Origin: Bacillota bacterium
GTDB lineage: Bacteria; Bacillota; Clostridia; Christensenellales; Aristaeellaceae
Direction: 5' to 3'
DNA length: 64,000 nucleotides
NCBI GenBank assembly: GCA_023398575.1
Contig: JAEWSC010000052.1
Location: 1-64,000 of the forward strand
Shown: piece after piece, positions 51,114-59,609 of the stretch
How the letters are laid out: each line of letters starts with the position of its first letter
How positions within the stretch are numbered: position 1 is the first letter of the stretch
The notes under the pieces: generated by a model
What the model saw: the letters and a program-made list of their open reading frames with translations, nothing else
The model's database searches: none
What the model was told of the DNA's origin: nothing
Translations under genes and position numbers: made by a program

Positions 51114-53387
51114 CTACTGGCGTTCCAAAAGAATCATTTGGATTTTACTATCCGCTTCCGTGATAAACTGATCCAGAGACATCTTCTTTTGGCGGTAACG
51201 TTCAATCAGTGTATTAATTTCCGAACTGCCATCCTGGGCCTTATAGTTCAACAGATTCGCGGTGGCGGTAAAACACAAGGGCGCAAGCTCACGGTACCTA
51301 GCAATCGTCTCCGCGGAGACACTCCAGAGAAAGTCATCCTTTTTCGCAAGCATATCCTCATACCACTGTATATCGGTTTCGATATCCTTCTTTACTTCCG
51401 GCTTGGCCTTTTCCAGCAATTTCTTTTGCTTATCCAATTCCTCCTGCCACCCTGCCACCAGCTGCTCATTTCCCGGTAATGGAACAGGCTCATTATCATT
51501 TGGATACATCATGACATGCTGGTCGGGATTCATGCTCTCCAGCGCATTTTCCAGATATTTGAGCGCAAGATCCATATTCCGTGTGAGGGGATTGATGAAA
51601 AGCACCTCTATGAAGACGGGGATGTGCTTTGGCCCGCCTTCTTCTATAGGGAGGATCAACGGCTCAGCATTGGAACGATTCCGTACCATGGCATGTGCGC
51701 TGATCCAATCGCCGTAATCGATAAGCAGTGCATTGGCGTCCCTATCATCCTGCCTTGAATTGTTTGTGATGGTTTTGTTAAGTCTTTGCACATCCACTTT
51801 TTCCAAAGCCTGCATCATCGTACGGAACAGCGGTGTTTCAAAGGACAGTTCCCGTTTTTCCGCCTGGCAAGTGTATACATACTGGCTCATCGTAATTTTG
51901 AACAGGGTTTCGCCATAATCCGTAACACCCTGCAACAATTGCACATCTGGGTACTGATCCTGGCCTTCCTCTGACCACCAAATGAGAAAGTCTAATAAGC
52001 CCAGGAAAGAACTTGGAACCTTGTCTTTCAGCCCGGCCTCCTCCCATACGTCGGGCATTATGCAAAGGCCACGACTGTCCATAAAGACCGGTACGGCATA
52101 GACCTTGCCGTCCTTAGAAACGGTGTCCTGAATAAAGGGATACATGTTCGCAATCTCCGTCCCAATCTCGGGTGAAGCGGACAGGTCTTGACAATAACCC
52201 TTGTTGATCAGGTTTTGAAGATCCTGATATTGTATGAGCAAACTATAGATATCATAGGAATTGTCGCCGGATACCATGGTTTGCACAAGCGTATCCGTAC
52301 TGGTATAGTCTACATCATCTTTATAGGTGACAGGCGTCTGCGAATATTTCTGGGTAAAGGTAGAGGCGGCAGGCTCCAGTTGTCCACCATAGACGGATAG
52401 TGTTCCTGTAGGGGTAAAATTCGAATTGGTATTGCGTACAATCAAACCGCCCGGTGTGTTGAGCACATACAGGCTGCCAGGCAGCAATGCGGCGCTTAAG
52501 GCCCCGGCGTTGCCATCCATGTTGCCTGCGGGCACATATGCGATTTGAGCAGCGTTGCCAAAACCATTCATAGCCATCAGTTTGCTGGTGGTGGCATAAT
52601 ACAGTGTATCGGTTTCCTGCTGGTATACAAAGCCGAACGCCTCTGAATCCCCAAAGGTCACCTTGACAGAAACGGAGTTGTCTACCGGATCAACTATTGC
52701 CAAAGACGGCTTATCCGTTTTTTCAGCATCGAAGATTTTGACCAGCAGTTTGCCATCCTTATAGGGCGTCATATCCTGTGCGCCGGGGACATCAAGCACC
52801 TGTTTCTCCCCGGTCGCAAGGTCAAAGCCGGTGAGCACAGGCTTTTCATCCGCATCGTTATCACGGAACATGGCGTACAGCCTGTTCCCTGATATTCCAA
52901 GCCGGTAAACCTCCTTGACAACTGTCTTCTCATCCTTGGTTTGCGCAAGGCCTGTTAAGTCAAGCTGAATCGGAGTGCCTAATACCGCGTTTCCATTGTC
53001 AAATGTCAGTGGGAACAGCTTGCCGTTCAGCCAGTTCAAACCATAGATCGTATCCTTGCTGCTGACCAAAGCGTAAATCATTGTATCCGCCTTATCATTA
53101 AGGATCGATTTCGCCTCTTCATAATTGGCGTAATAGCCGTATTCCAAGCCGGCAGCCACCTTTATTGGTTTTTCCTGTCCAGCCATATAGGAATAAATTT
53201 CTTTCCCGCACAGGATATATACCGTATCCTCAATGGACGCCATTGTTGATGATACGTACGATTTGATCCCCCATTCGTTTCGTTGATCCTCTGTAAACAG
53301 CATGGCATCCCCTGGCGCGGCCAAGGCCAAAGGCATCAGGGTAAACAGAGTCAGGCACAGGCACATGAGTATAGTTGCTTTTTTCAT
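51114..53387 (-). CDS. Secreted fusion: N-terminal propeller-like domain plus solute-binding protein family 1 domain
   Basis: 757 residues, start ATG 53387 with RBS GGGAGGA. The signal peptide MKKATILMCLCLTLFTLMPL ends LALAAPGD; no lipobox at the cleavage site. Residues ~30-330 contain repeating short blades such as VYILCGKEIYSYM, IYALVSSKDTIYGLNWLNGK, LYAMFRDNDADEK and LYVLNTPGGLIVRN, a beta-propeller pattern. From ~335 the sequence is an extracellular sugar-binding-protein fold (TLSVYGGQLEPAASTFTQKY, YAVPVFMDSRGLCI, GDWISAHAMV). No permease or ATPase gene is adjacent. It may be a sensor or scavenging binding protein rather than a standard importer component. Confidence 0.8.
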   Translation of the reverse strand: MKKATILMCLCLTLFTLMPLALAAPGDAMLFTEDQRNEWGIKSYVSSTMASIEDTVYILCGKEIYSYMAGQEKPIKVAAGLEYGYYANYEEAKSILNDKADTMIYALVSSKDTIYGLNWLNGKLFPLTFDNGNAVLGTPIQLDLTGLAQTKDEKTVVKEVYRLGISGNRLYAMFRDNDADEKPVLTGFDLATGEKQVLDVPGAQDMTPYKDGKLLVKIFDAEKTDKPSLAIVDPVDNSVSVKVTFGDSEAFGFVYQQETDTLYYATTSKLMAMNGFGNAAQIAYVPAGNMDGNAGALSAALLPGSLYVLNTPGGLIVRNTNSNFTPTGTLSVYGGQLEPAASTFTQKYSQTPVTYKDDVDYTSTDTLVQTMVSGDNSYDIYSLLIQYQDLQNLINKGYCQDLSASPEIGTEIANMYPFIQDTVSKDGKVYAVPVFMDSRGLCIMPDVWEEAGLKDKVPSSFLGLLDFLIWWSEEGQDQYPDVQLLQGVTDYGETLFKITMSQYVYTCQAEKRELSFETPLFRTMMQALEKVDVQRLNKTITNNSRQDDRDANALLIDYGDWISAHAMVRNRSNAEPLILPIEEGGPKHIPVFIEVLFINPLTRNMDLALKYLENALESMNPDQHVMMYPNDNEPVPLPGNEQLVAGWQEELDKQKKLLEKAKPEVKKDIETDIQWYEDMLAKKDDFLWSVSAETIARYRELAPLCFTATANLLNYKAQDGSSEINTLIERYRQKKMSLDQFITEADSKIQMILLERQ

Positions 53388-53703
53388 TTGCAATCCTCCC
53401 AATCATTAGGCAGTTTCTGTTCTTTCGGAGGTTCCCGAAAGCGGCTGTCATAGAAATAGATGTCGAATGAAGCGTATATCTTTGTGTAGCAACTGTAAAA
53501 CTTTGTAGGTCCCCGTAAGCACTATTACAATTTAGAAGCCGATGCTCTGTCTCATTCATCCAGAATTCATGTTTTTGCCTTGTTATGTCTTGCCCTCCTT
53601 GTATGTCATAGACGTCGTGTAATGGCTTACATATTTACGGATGGAAAGCAAAGGCTTGGCGTAAATGAAAACTGTTTCCTATGCGCAAAAATGTTACTGT
53701 CCC

Positions 53704-53732
53704 TTGTCCCTTCATGGGCGCGCTAGTATAAT
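53704..53732 (+). promoter_or_regulatory. Promoter upstream of the deoxyribosyltransferase-like gene
   Basis: TTGTCC (53704-53709), 17-bp spacer, TATAAT (53727-53732), about 80 bp before the start codon. The remaining 53403-53700 gap shows nothing else I can name. Confidence 0.6.
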
Positions 53733-53810
53733 GATGACGGCGGCATGCGGGAGTATTTCGAACAGTTTCTATATGCGTAGCATGTATATTTTCTGAGGAT
53801 GGTGGTATGA

Positions 53811-54227
53811 ATGAAGTTCTATATCGCTTCTAGACTTGAAAATTTTACCCAAGTACAGGCTCTTTCCGGAAAACTAAGAGCTGCCGGATGGGTACATACT
53901 TTTGATTGGACTTACGATTGGACAAAACAGGGTTCTGTACATTTATCAAATAGAGAAACCTTAGAGTCTATAGGTAAGAAGGAGTTTGAAGGTGTATCAG
54001 ACGCGGATATAATCATCGTACTGACACCGCAGGGCAGAGGTACGCATATAGAGTTGGGAATGGCAATAGCGCTTAATAAAACCATCTTCTTGTGTCATGC
54101 AGATGATACATACTTCAAATGTGATGATAATACATGCTCATTTTATTGTCTCCCGCAAGTAATTCAAGTAATTGGAAACACAGAAGAAATTGCAGAATCT
54201 GTATTAGGTTATAAACGCATAATATAA
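53811..54227 (+). CDS. Nucleoside 2-deoxyribosyltransferase-like protein
   Basis: 138 residues. MKFYIASRLENFTQ is the opening strand of this fold (F-Y-I-A-S-R), and VSDADIIIVLTPQGRGTHIE followed by LGMAIALNKTIFLC contains the G-T-x-x-E-L-G-x-A motif with the nucleophilic Glu of nucleoside 2-deoxyribosyltransferases. The family exchanges bases on deoxynucleosides or hydrolyses nucleotides; related short proteins occur in phage and defence contexts. The gene is visibly AT-richer than its neighbours and stands alone, suggesting recent transfer. Substrate not known. Confidence 0.78.
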   Translation: MKFYIASRLENFTQVQALSGKLRAAGWVHTFDWTYDWTKQGSVHLSNRETLESIGKKEFEGVSDADIIIVLTPQGRGTHIELGMAIALNKTIFLCHADDTYFKCDDNTCSFYCLPQVIQVIGNTEEIAESVLGYKRII

Positions 54228-54269
54228 GTCAAATTTGTATCAAAGAAGGCCTAGTATCTCCCGAAAGGC

Positions 54270-54300
54270 TTGACACGGAGTAAACTCCAGGTGTTATTCT
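54270..54300 (+). promoter_or_regulatory. MerR-type promoter with 19-bp spacer
   Basis: TTGACA (54270-54275) and TATTCT (54295-54300) are separated by 19 bp, too long for unaided polymerase and typical of MerR-family control. The dyad GGAGT-aa-ACTCC (54277-54288) lies in the spacer, as in NmlR/AdhR-type aldehyde-responsive promoters. The next good gene downstream is the iron alcohol dehydrogenase at 54715. Confidence 0.7.
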
Positions 54301-54714
54301 ATTCTAGAGTGAATGATGGGAGGCGGACAGTATACATCAGGAATAGAATCCTGGCGTATTCCCAATGGGTGTGGCTGCCTGAAATTGTATAGCAAGTGTT
54401 TTATTGGGCAGGCGTATTTGCATCCCATTACAAGCAAGGCCGGGTCGATTTACAATGTGATGTTTGAATTTGGTGGCCGAATAACTGGGCATTCACCACA
54501 AATGCGGCCAGGGGTGGTATCAGGTGTGGGGTGAGCCTGCGCAGATGGTGTCAATATTTCTCCAGAGGTAAAACACTGGCATGGGGCTGCGGCAGACAGT
54601 TGATTTTCACATCTGGTTGTGTCAATGCCGGCAGAGAGGGCGGCCGTTGAATGGCTGGAGCTGGTGGAGAATCATATCCACTTAAAGCTTTCATTTTGAA
54701 AGGAGTTTGTGACA
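54301..54714. other. 414-bp stretch between the MerR-type promoter and the alcohol dehydrogenase
   Basis: No gene I can support. A 73-codon frame at 54313-54534 has no family resemblance, and a short frame ending at 54700 (ERAAVEWLELVEN near its end) looks like a fragment of a lost coding region. The stretch is either a long leader or a decayed gene, possibly the first cistron of the MerR-controlled transcript. Confidence 0.45.
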
Positions 54715-55881
54715 ATGAATAATTTCATCTACGATGTACCAACAAGGGTGTACTTTGGAGAAAATCAGATCACACATCTGGGAGAAGAATTATCCAGGTA
54801 TGGCAAGCGTGTGCTGCTAACCTATGGCGGGGGTTCCATTAAGAAGATTGGGCTGTATGACGCGGTGGTGGCACAAATCAAAGAAGCTGGCCTGACACTG
54901 TTTGAATTGTCTGGCATTGAGCCGAATCCCCGTATTGAGTCCGTGCGCAAGGGGGCACAGATCTGCAAAGACGAGAAGATCGATGTACTGCTAGCAGTAG
55001 GCGGCGGTTCTACACTGGACGCGACCAAGTTTATGGCCGCCGGCGCCTGTGTAGACTTTGATCCATGGGACTTCTTTTCAAAGCATGCGCCCATTGAGCG
55101 TGCGCTGCCTGTGCTTACGGTTTTAACATTGTCCGCCACCGGATCGGAAATGGACAATGGCGGCGTGGTTTCTAACCCGGAAACCCTGGACAAGATCGGT
55201 CGGGGTGACCCTAAGCTTCTGCCCAAGGTCTCCTTTCTTGATCCCACCACCACCTATACGGTGAGCCCCTATCAGACAGCCTGCGGCGCGGCTGACATGA
55301 TGTCACACATTCTGGAGATTTATTTCAATATGGAACCCGACCTTTACATGCTGGATTGCTTTATGGAAGGCATGATGAAAACGATCATCAAATATGCGCC
55401 TATCGCCATGAAAGAGCCGGAAAATTATGAAGCCCGCGCTAACCTGATGTGGACCTCCTCCTGGGCGATTAACGGCTTTGCTAATGGCGGCAAGCGTCAA
55501 GCGTGGAGCTGCCATCCCATGGAGCATGAGCTGTCCGCCATTTATGATATTACCCATGGCCTGGGGCTTGCCATACTGACGCCCCGGTGGATGGAATACT
55601 GCCTGGATGAGACCACCGTATCGAAGTACTATCAGTTCGGTACCAATGTGTTCGGCATCGACCCCGCATTGAAACCGATGGCTGTTGCGAAGAAGAGCAT
55701 CAAGATGCTTTCCGACTTTTTGTTTGGCACACTGGGGCTCAAGAGCACTTTCACCGAGGTCGGAATCGAAGAGAAAAAATTCCCTGTCATGGCAAAGAAA
55801 GCCTGTGGGGGTGGTATTCTGCCCGGTTTCAAGCACCTGAATCAAGACAATATCCAGAAGATTTTCGCTATGTGCCTTTGA
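54715..55881 (+). CDS. Iron-containing alcohol dehydrogenase (butanol dehydrogenase/YqhD-like)
   Basis: 388 residues. The opening DVPTRVYFGENQI is typical of BdhA/YqhD. The NAD(P) loop AVGGGSTLDATKFMAAG, and metal ligands in AADMMSHILE, CHPMEHELSAIYDITHGLGL (two His motifs) complete the site. It reduces aldehydes to alcohols with NAD(P)H. Start ATG 54715 with GGAG nine bases before. A MerR-type promoter of the aldehyde-responsive kind lies 400 bp upstream, which suggests a detoxifying role against reactive aldehydes. Confidence 0.92.
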   Translation: MNNFIYDVPTRVYFGENQITHLGEELSRYGKRVLLTYGGGSIKKIGLYDAVVAQIKEAGLTLFELSGIEPNPRIESVRKGAQICKDEKIDVLLAVGGGSTLDATKFMAAGACVDFDPWDFFSKHAPIERALPVLTVLTLSATGSEMDNGGVVSNPETLDKIGRGDPKLLPKVSFLDPTTTYTVSPYQTACGAADMMSHILEIYFNMEPDLYMLDCFMEGMMKTIIKYAPIAMKEPENYEARANLMWTSSWAINGFANGGKRQAWSCHPMEHELSAIYDITHGLGLAILTPRWMEYCLDETTVSKYYQFGTNVFGIDPALKPMAVAKKSIKMLSDFLFGTLGLKSTFTEVGIEEKKFPVMAKKACGGGILPGFKHLNQDNIQKIFAMCL

Positions 55882-55924
55882 TGCCAACCGTGACAATGCC
55901 AATCTAAGAAATAATTCCTCGTGA

Positions 55925-55960
55925 AAAAAGACTCGCGCAGTTTGACGGCGAGTCTTCTTC
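55925..55960 (+). terminator. Terminator of the alcohol dehydrogenase gene
   Basis: AAGACTCGC (55928-55936) pairs with GCGAGTCTT (55948-55956), followed by CTTCTT; A-run on the 5' side also allows function on the other strand. Confidence 0.75.
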
Positions 55961-56051
55961 TATGCCAAAAAGTGAAACGGGGATATCATCTTGGCATGTG
56001 GGTTTGCGGTAAATATACAAGGCGGATCACTAGAAAAATCACTGCCGCTTT

Positions 56052-56552
56052 TCATGCCTCATATATTTTCCGCAGTTCATTTACATCCAGTTTCTTCATT
56101 TGCAGCATGGCTTCCATCAAACGCTCTGCTTTTTCTGGGCTGGCATTCTCCATCAGTTCATTAAATTCGATGGGGGTGACTTGCCAGGATACGCCAAACT
56201 TATCCTTAAGCCAGCCGCATTGCTGTGCGTCGGGGTCACCGCCCTCCTTCAGCTTGTCCCAGTAGTAGTCAGCCTCCTCCTGGGTATCGCAATTGACGAT
56301 GAAGGAGATGGCTTCGTTGAATTGAAACACAGGGCCGCCGTTAAGGGCTAGAAAATCCTGACCATCCAGCGTAAACTCCACTGTCATGACTTCGCCTTCC
56401 TCCATGCCGTGTATCTCATGGCCGGCCTTACCGTAGCGCATGATTCTGCCAATGGCGGAGTTGGGGAAAATGGAGGTATAGTAGCGGGCCGCTTCCTCAG
56501 CGCGCGTGTCGAACCATAGGTTGGGTACAATTCTTGCGATTTTGCTTGCCAT
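56052..56552 (-). CDS. VOC-family protein (PhnB / 3-demethylubiquinone methyltransferase-like)
   Basis: 166 residues. IVPNLWFDTRAEEAARYYTS, VEFTLDGQDFLALNGGPVFQ and CGWLKDKFGVSWQVTPIEFN are standard segments of this VOC subgroup. The automatic name ubiquinone methyltransferase is misleading: members are metal-binding VOC-fold proteins of mostly unknown role and the organism has no sign of ubiquinone. RBS AAAGGAGC precedes the ATG. Single gene. Confidence 0.88.
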   Translation of the reverse strand: MASKIARIVPNLWFDTRAEEAARYYTSIFPNSAIGRIMRYGKAGHEIHGMEEGEVMTVEFTLDGQDFLALNGGPVFQFNEAISFIVNCDTQEEADYYWDKLKEGGDPDAQQCGWLKDKFGVSWQVTPIEFNELMENASPEKAERLMEAMLQMKKLDVNELRKIYEA

Positions 56553-56610
56553 AGCGTCTGCTCCTTTTTTGTTTTGTTTATAATATCATACCCATGTGGA
56601 ACGTATAAGA

Positions 56611-56656
56611 AACAAATCCCTCCCTGCTGTCCAAAGGCAGCAGGGAGGGATTTGTT
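56611..56656 (-). terminator. 19-bp perfect hairpin after the DUF2202 gene
   Basis: AACAAATCCCTCCCTGCTG (56611-56629) pairs perfectly with 56638-56656 around an 8-nt loop. On the minus strand TTTCTTAT follows. It lies 20 bp past the DUF2202 stop and is the longest perfect stem in the window. Confidence 0.85.
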
Positions 56657-56675
56657 GCGTGATTAAAGGACTATT

Positions 56676-57299
56676 TCAGTTCCCATCCACACCGGCTTGC
56701 TCGCATCCGCAGAGCGGGCAGGCATTGTTTTGCATCATTCTTCCCCGGCGGTTGTTCATAAAACGGTTTGCCATGCCGCCGCGGCCATTGTTTCCCATTT
56801 CAGCACCGCGAATAAAGGCATTCAAATGATTTTGCGACGCATTTTTCAAGGCGGTGAAGGTAGTTACAAGGCTGGCAGGCAGATCTGTTTGAGCAAGAAA
56901 TGCTTCGTACATGGCAATGTTCTGCGTTTCTGCCTTTACACCAAGTGCATAGGCTTCTTCCAGTGTTGTCGGCACGGTAACAAGCTCCTTTGCCTTGTTT
57001 TCAGGCACCGGGTAACCAAGGGCCTCCAGCTGTGCGGTAAGGGCTGTGATATGCACGCCTTCCGCACGAATCAATTGATTCAGGCGTACCGTTCCTGGGA
57101 AGGCGGCAAGCAGCGCTTCATACTCTGCCTGGGCCTTGTACTCATCCTCTATGGCCATGGTCAGCATCTCTTGAGATGTGTACGTTTTTCCGGGCACGAG
57201 GGAGGCGGCACCAAAGGTTCCTTCCGCCTGGGACACAAGGGGCAGCGTGAATGTGAGCAGCAGAGCGAGTGTGGTCAGTAAAATCAAGGAACGTTTCAT
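56676..57299 (-). CDS. Secreted DUF2202 ferritin-like protein
   Basis: 207 residues. Signal peptide MKRSLILLTTLALLLTFTLP ends VSQAEG. The four-helix ferritin-like core shows spaced metal-binding residues in AIEDEYKAQAEYEALLAAF, RAEGVHITALTAQLEALGY, GVKAETQNIAMYEAFLAQT and NASQNHLNAFIR, which is the DUF2202 pattern. The C-terminus adds NNRRGRMMQNNACPLCGCE, a Cys-containing tail not needed for the fold. Likely binds iron or other metal outside the cell; function undetermined. It is divergent from the two-component system next to it and could be its target. Confidence 0.85.
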   Translation of the reverse strand: MKRSLILLTTLALLLTFTLPLVSQAEGTFGAASLVPGKTYTSQEMLTMAIEDEYKAQAEYEALLAAFPGTVRLNQLIRAEGVHITALTAQLEALGYPVPENKAKELVTVPTTLEEAYALGVKAETQNIAMYEAFLAQTDLPASLVTTFTALKNASQNHLNAFIRGAEMGNNGRGGMANRFMNNRRGRMMQNNACPLCGCEQAGVDGN

Positions 57300-57460
57300 T
57301 GAGCAGCCTTCTTTCTTTTATATACTGCGCTTTTGCGCTGATCAAAGAATAACGAAAAAGTGTGGCGGAAGTTTGTTTTTTTACGCCTCCTTTTGTGGTG
57401 ATTTGAGAAAGGGCCAAGACGTGCTATGACACAATTTTGCCACGTTTATGCGGTATGCTG

Positions 57461-57469
57461 TGATATAAT
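57461..57469 (+). promoter_or_regulatory. Extended -10 promoter of the two-component operon
   Basis: TGATATAAT: perfect TATAAT at 57464-57469 with the TGn extension. No -35 at the usual spacing. RBS GGAGGAG follows before ATG 57491. Confidence 0.6.
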
Positions 57470-57490
57470 AAAAGAAAAGCGGAGGAGCGT

Positions 57491-58186
57491 ATGGCAAAGG
57501 TACTGATTGCAGACGATCACCATCAAATTGCTTCCATATTGGAAGAATACGTAAAAAACGAAGGCCATACGCCATTTGTTGCTGCGGATGGTCTTGAAGC
57601 ACTGAAGCTATTTCAAAGTGTAAACCCGGATGTGGTGCTTTTGGATGTGATGATGCCAAAGCTGGACGGCTTTGCCGTCTGCCGGGAAATACGAAAAACT
57701 TCTACTGTACCAATCATTATGGTCACAGCCAGGGGCGAAGATTTTGAGAGAATCATGGGCCTGGATATCGGGGCTGATGATTATATCGTCAAGCCCTTTT
57801 CTCCGGCTGAGGTCATGGCAAGGGTCAGGGCGGTTCTGCGCCGGCTGGAGCAGAGGCAAGAGTCAAAAAAGCAGGCGTTTATCCATGGGAATTTGCAGAT
57901 TCAACTGGATGATTACACAGCAAGGGTTGATGGGCAGGAAGTGCCTTTGACGAAAAAAGAGCTGGAGATATTGTGGACATTGGCAACACACAAGAACAAG
58001 GTTTTCTCCAGAGATAATTTGCTGGAAAGCCTGTGGGGATATGATTATTTCGGTGACAGCCGGACCGTGGATTCCCACATCAAAAGGCTGCGGGCCAAGC
58101 TGGAAGCATATCATCCCAGCGGATGGGAAATACGGACCATTTGGGGAGTGGGCTACAAGTTTGAGGTGATGACCGATGAAAAATAA
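57491..58186 (+). CDS. Response regulator, OmpR/PhoB family
   Basis: 231 residues. Receiver domain: acidic pair IADDHHQ, phospho-acceptor Asp in VVLLDVMMPKLDG (about residue 53) and Lys in YIVKPFSP. C-terminal winged helix with VPLTKKELEILWTLA, RTVDSHIKRLRAKLE and IRTIWGVGYKFEV. It overlaps the kinase gene by 11 bp. The divergently transcribed DUF2202 gene is the nearest candidate target. Confidence 0.93.
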   Translation: MAKVLIADDHHQIASILEEYVKNEGHTPFVAADGLEALKLFQSVNPDVVLLDVMMPKLDGFAVCREIRKTSTVPIIMVTARGEDFERIMGLDIGADDYIVKPFSPAEVMARVRAVLRRLEQRQESKKQAFIHGNLQIQLDDYTARVDGQEVPLTKKELEILWTLATHKNKVFSRDNLLESLWGYDYFGDSRTVDSHIKRLRAKLEAYHPSGWEIRTIWGVGYKFEVMTDEK

Positions 58187-59609
58187 AATCGCGCTCCGCT
58201 TGATCTTGTACTTTGCCGCGGCTCTGCTCATATTTGCGCTCATAGCCGGCACGTTGTTCCAAACACTGTTTGCGCGGCACGTGATTAATGTGCAGCGGGA
58301 GGAGCTGAAAAAGCGGGCGGTGGCAATGGCGGATACGCTGACCAATTATGTGGACAGCCCCCTTTATCGTAACATGATGGGCGGCGGCCAGGGCAGGTAT
58401 GGCATGTACCTACGCATGCTCAACGATATTGCCATGACGGATGTATGGATCGTGGATGAGGATTTGCAACTGCTTACAGTTAGGCAAATGCTTTCTGCAC
58501 AGCCAGCATACAGCGATCTGCCGGAGGATGCAGAAGCGCTGGTAAAGGAAGTGTTTGACGGGAAGGTGCCCTATAGCGAAGGGTTTAGCAGCATGCTTGG
58601 CGCAAAAACCTTAACAGTCGGCGCGCCCATCTTTCGCAACGGGAAGGTGGTTGGCGCGCTGCTTTTGCACGATGCTGTATCGGGAATGAAGGAGGCATCG
58701 AATCAGGGCACCCTGATCCTTGTATACAGCACAGGCGCCGCACTGCTTGTATCCATTATTCCCGCACTTCTTTTGTCCATGGCGTTCGCTGGGCCGCTGA
58801 ATCGTATGAAAAAAGCCGCCCTGCGTCTGGCAGGCGGCGATTATGATGTGCAAACTGGCGTTAAGCGAAAGGATGAAATCGGAAAGCTGGCCCAGGCCAT
58901 TGATAACTTAAGCGGCAAGCTGCGCCTGGCTAAAAAAGAAAGAGAACAGCAGGAGCAGATACGACAGGATTTTCTGGCTAATGTTTCCCATGAGCTGAAA
59001 ACGCCGGTGGCTGTGCTTCGCGGGTCCCTGGAAGCACTTTGTGATGGCGTCGTCACCGATGAAAAGCAGGTGCAGGAATACCATGGGCAGATGCTAGGGG
59101 AAACAAAAAGCCTGGAGCGGCTGGTAACGGACTTGATGGATCTGACCCGTCTGAACAGCGCTGATTTCCCCATGGAGGATGCGGTGCTGAGCATGAACGA
59201 GGTTCTGTCTGATGCGCTGCGCAGTGCCGGGCGAATGGCGGCGGAAAAGAGGATAACAATCCATAGAAGCATTCCGCAGGAGCCGGTTACCTATCGTGGG
59301 GATTATGGCCGGCTCAAGCAGATGTATTTGATCATACTGGATAATGCCGTAAAATTCTCAAAAAGGGACAGCAAAGTATACGTAAGCCTTATGGCGGATC
59401 AAGCGGTGATACGGGACGAGGGGCCAGGCATTGATATAGACTTGCTCCCATACATTTTTGACAGGTTCCGCAAGGCACGTACGGAGGAAAACCGCCAGGG
59501 TTCTGGACTGGGTCTGGCTATCGCAAAGCAGATTGCCAGCAGGCACAACATGCAAATCACGGTGGAAAGCGAACTTGAAAAGGGAACGGCATTCACTGTC
59601 AAATGGTGA
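58176..59609 (+). CDS. Membrane sensor histidine kinase
   Basis: 477 residues. Two transmembrane helices (about 8-29 and 182-205) flank a ~150-residue extracytoplasmic sensor. HAMP (RLAGGDYDVQTGVKRKDEIG), HisKA box FLANVSHELKTPVAVLRG (His near 271), N-box IILDNAVKFSKRD and the G-boxes DEGPGID and GSGLGLAIAKQI are present, so it is catalytically complete. BaeS/PhoR-like. The signal is unknown. It ends 11 bp inside the convergent MocR gene. Confidence 0.93.
   Translation: MKNKIALRLILYFAAALLIFALIAGTLFQTLFARHVINVQREELKKRAVAMADTLTNYVDSPLYRNMMGGGQGRYGMYLRMLNDIAMTDVWIVDEDLQLLTVRQMLSAQPAYSDLPEDAEALVKEVFDGKVPYSEGFSSMLGAKTLTVGAPIFRNGKVVGALLLHDAVSGMKEASNQGTLILVYSTGAALLVSIIPALLLSMAFAGPLNRMKKAALRLAGGDYDVQTGVKRKDEIGKLAQAIDNLSGKLRLAKKEREQQEQIRQDFLANVSHELKTPVAVLRGSLEALCDGVVTDEKQVQEYHGQMLGETKSLERLVTDLMDLTRLNSADFPMEDAVLSMNEVLSDALRSAGRMAAEKRITIHRSIPQEPVTYRGDYGRLKQMYLIILDNAVKFSKRDSKVYVSLMADQAVIRDEGPGIDIDLLPYIFDRFRKARTEENRQGSGLGLAIAKQIASRHNMQITVESELEKGTAFTVKW

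Noticed and set aside
54313..54534. 73-codon frame after the MerR-type promoter
   Set aside because: Unusual composition, no RBS at a good distance and no recognisable domain; described as part of a non-coding stretch.
56052..56552. Ubiquinone methyltransferase function for the VOC protein
   Set aside because: The label comes from a misnamed family; the protein is a VOC fold without a methyltransferase motif.
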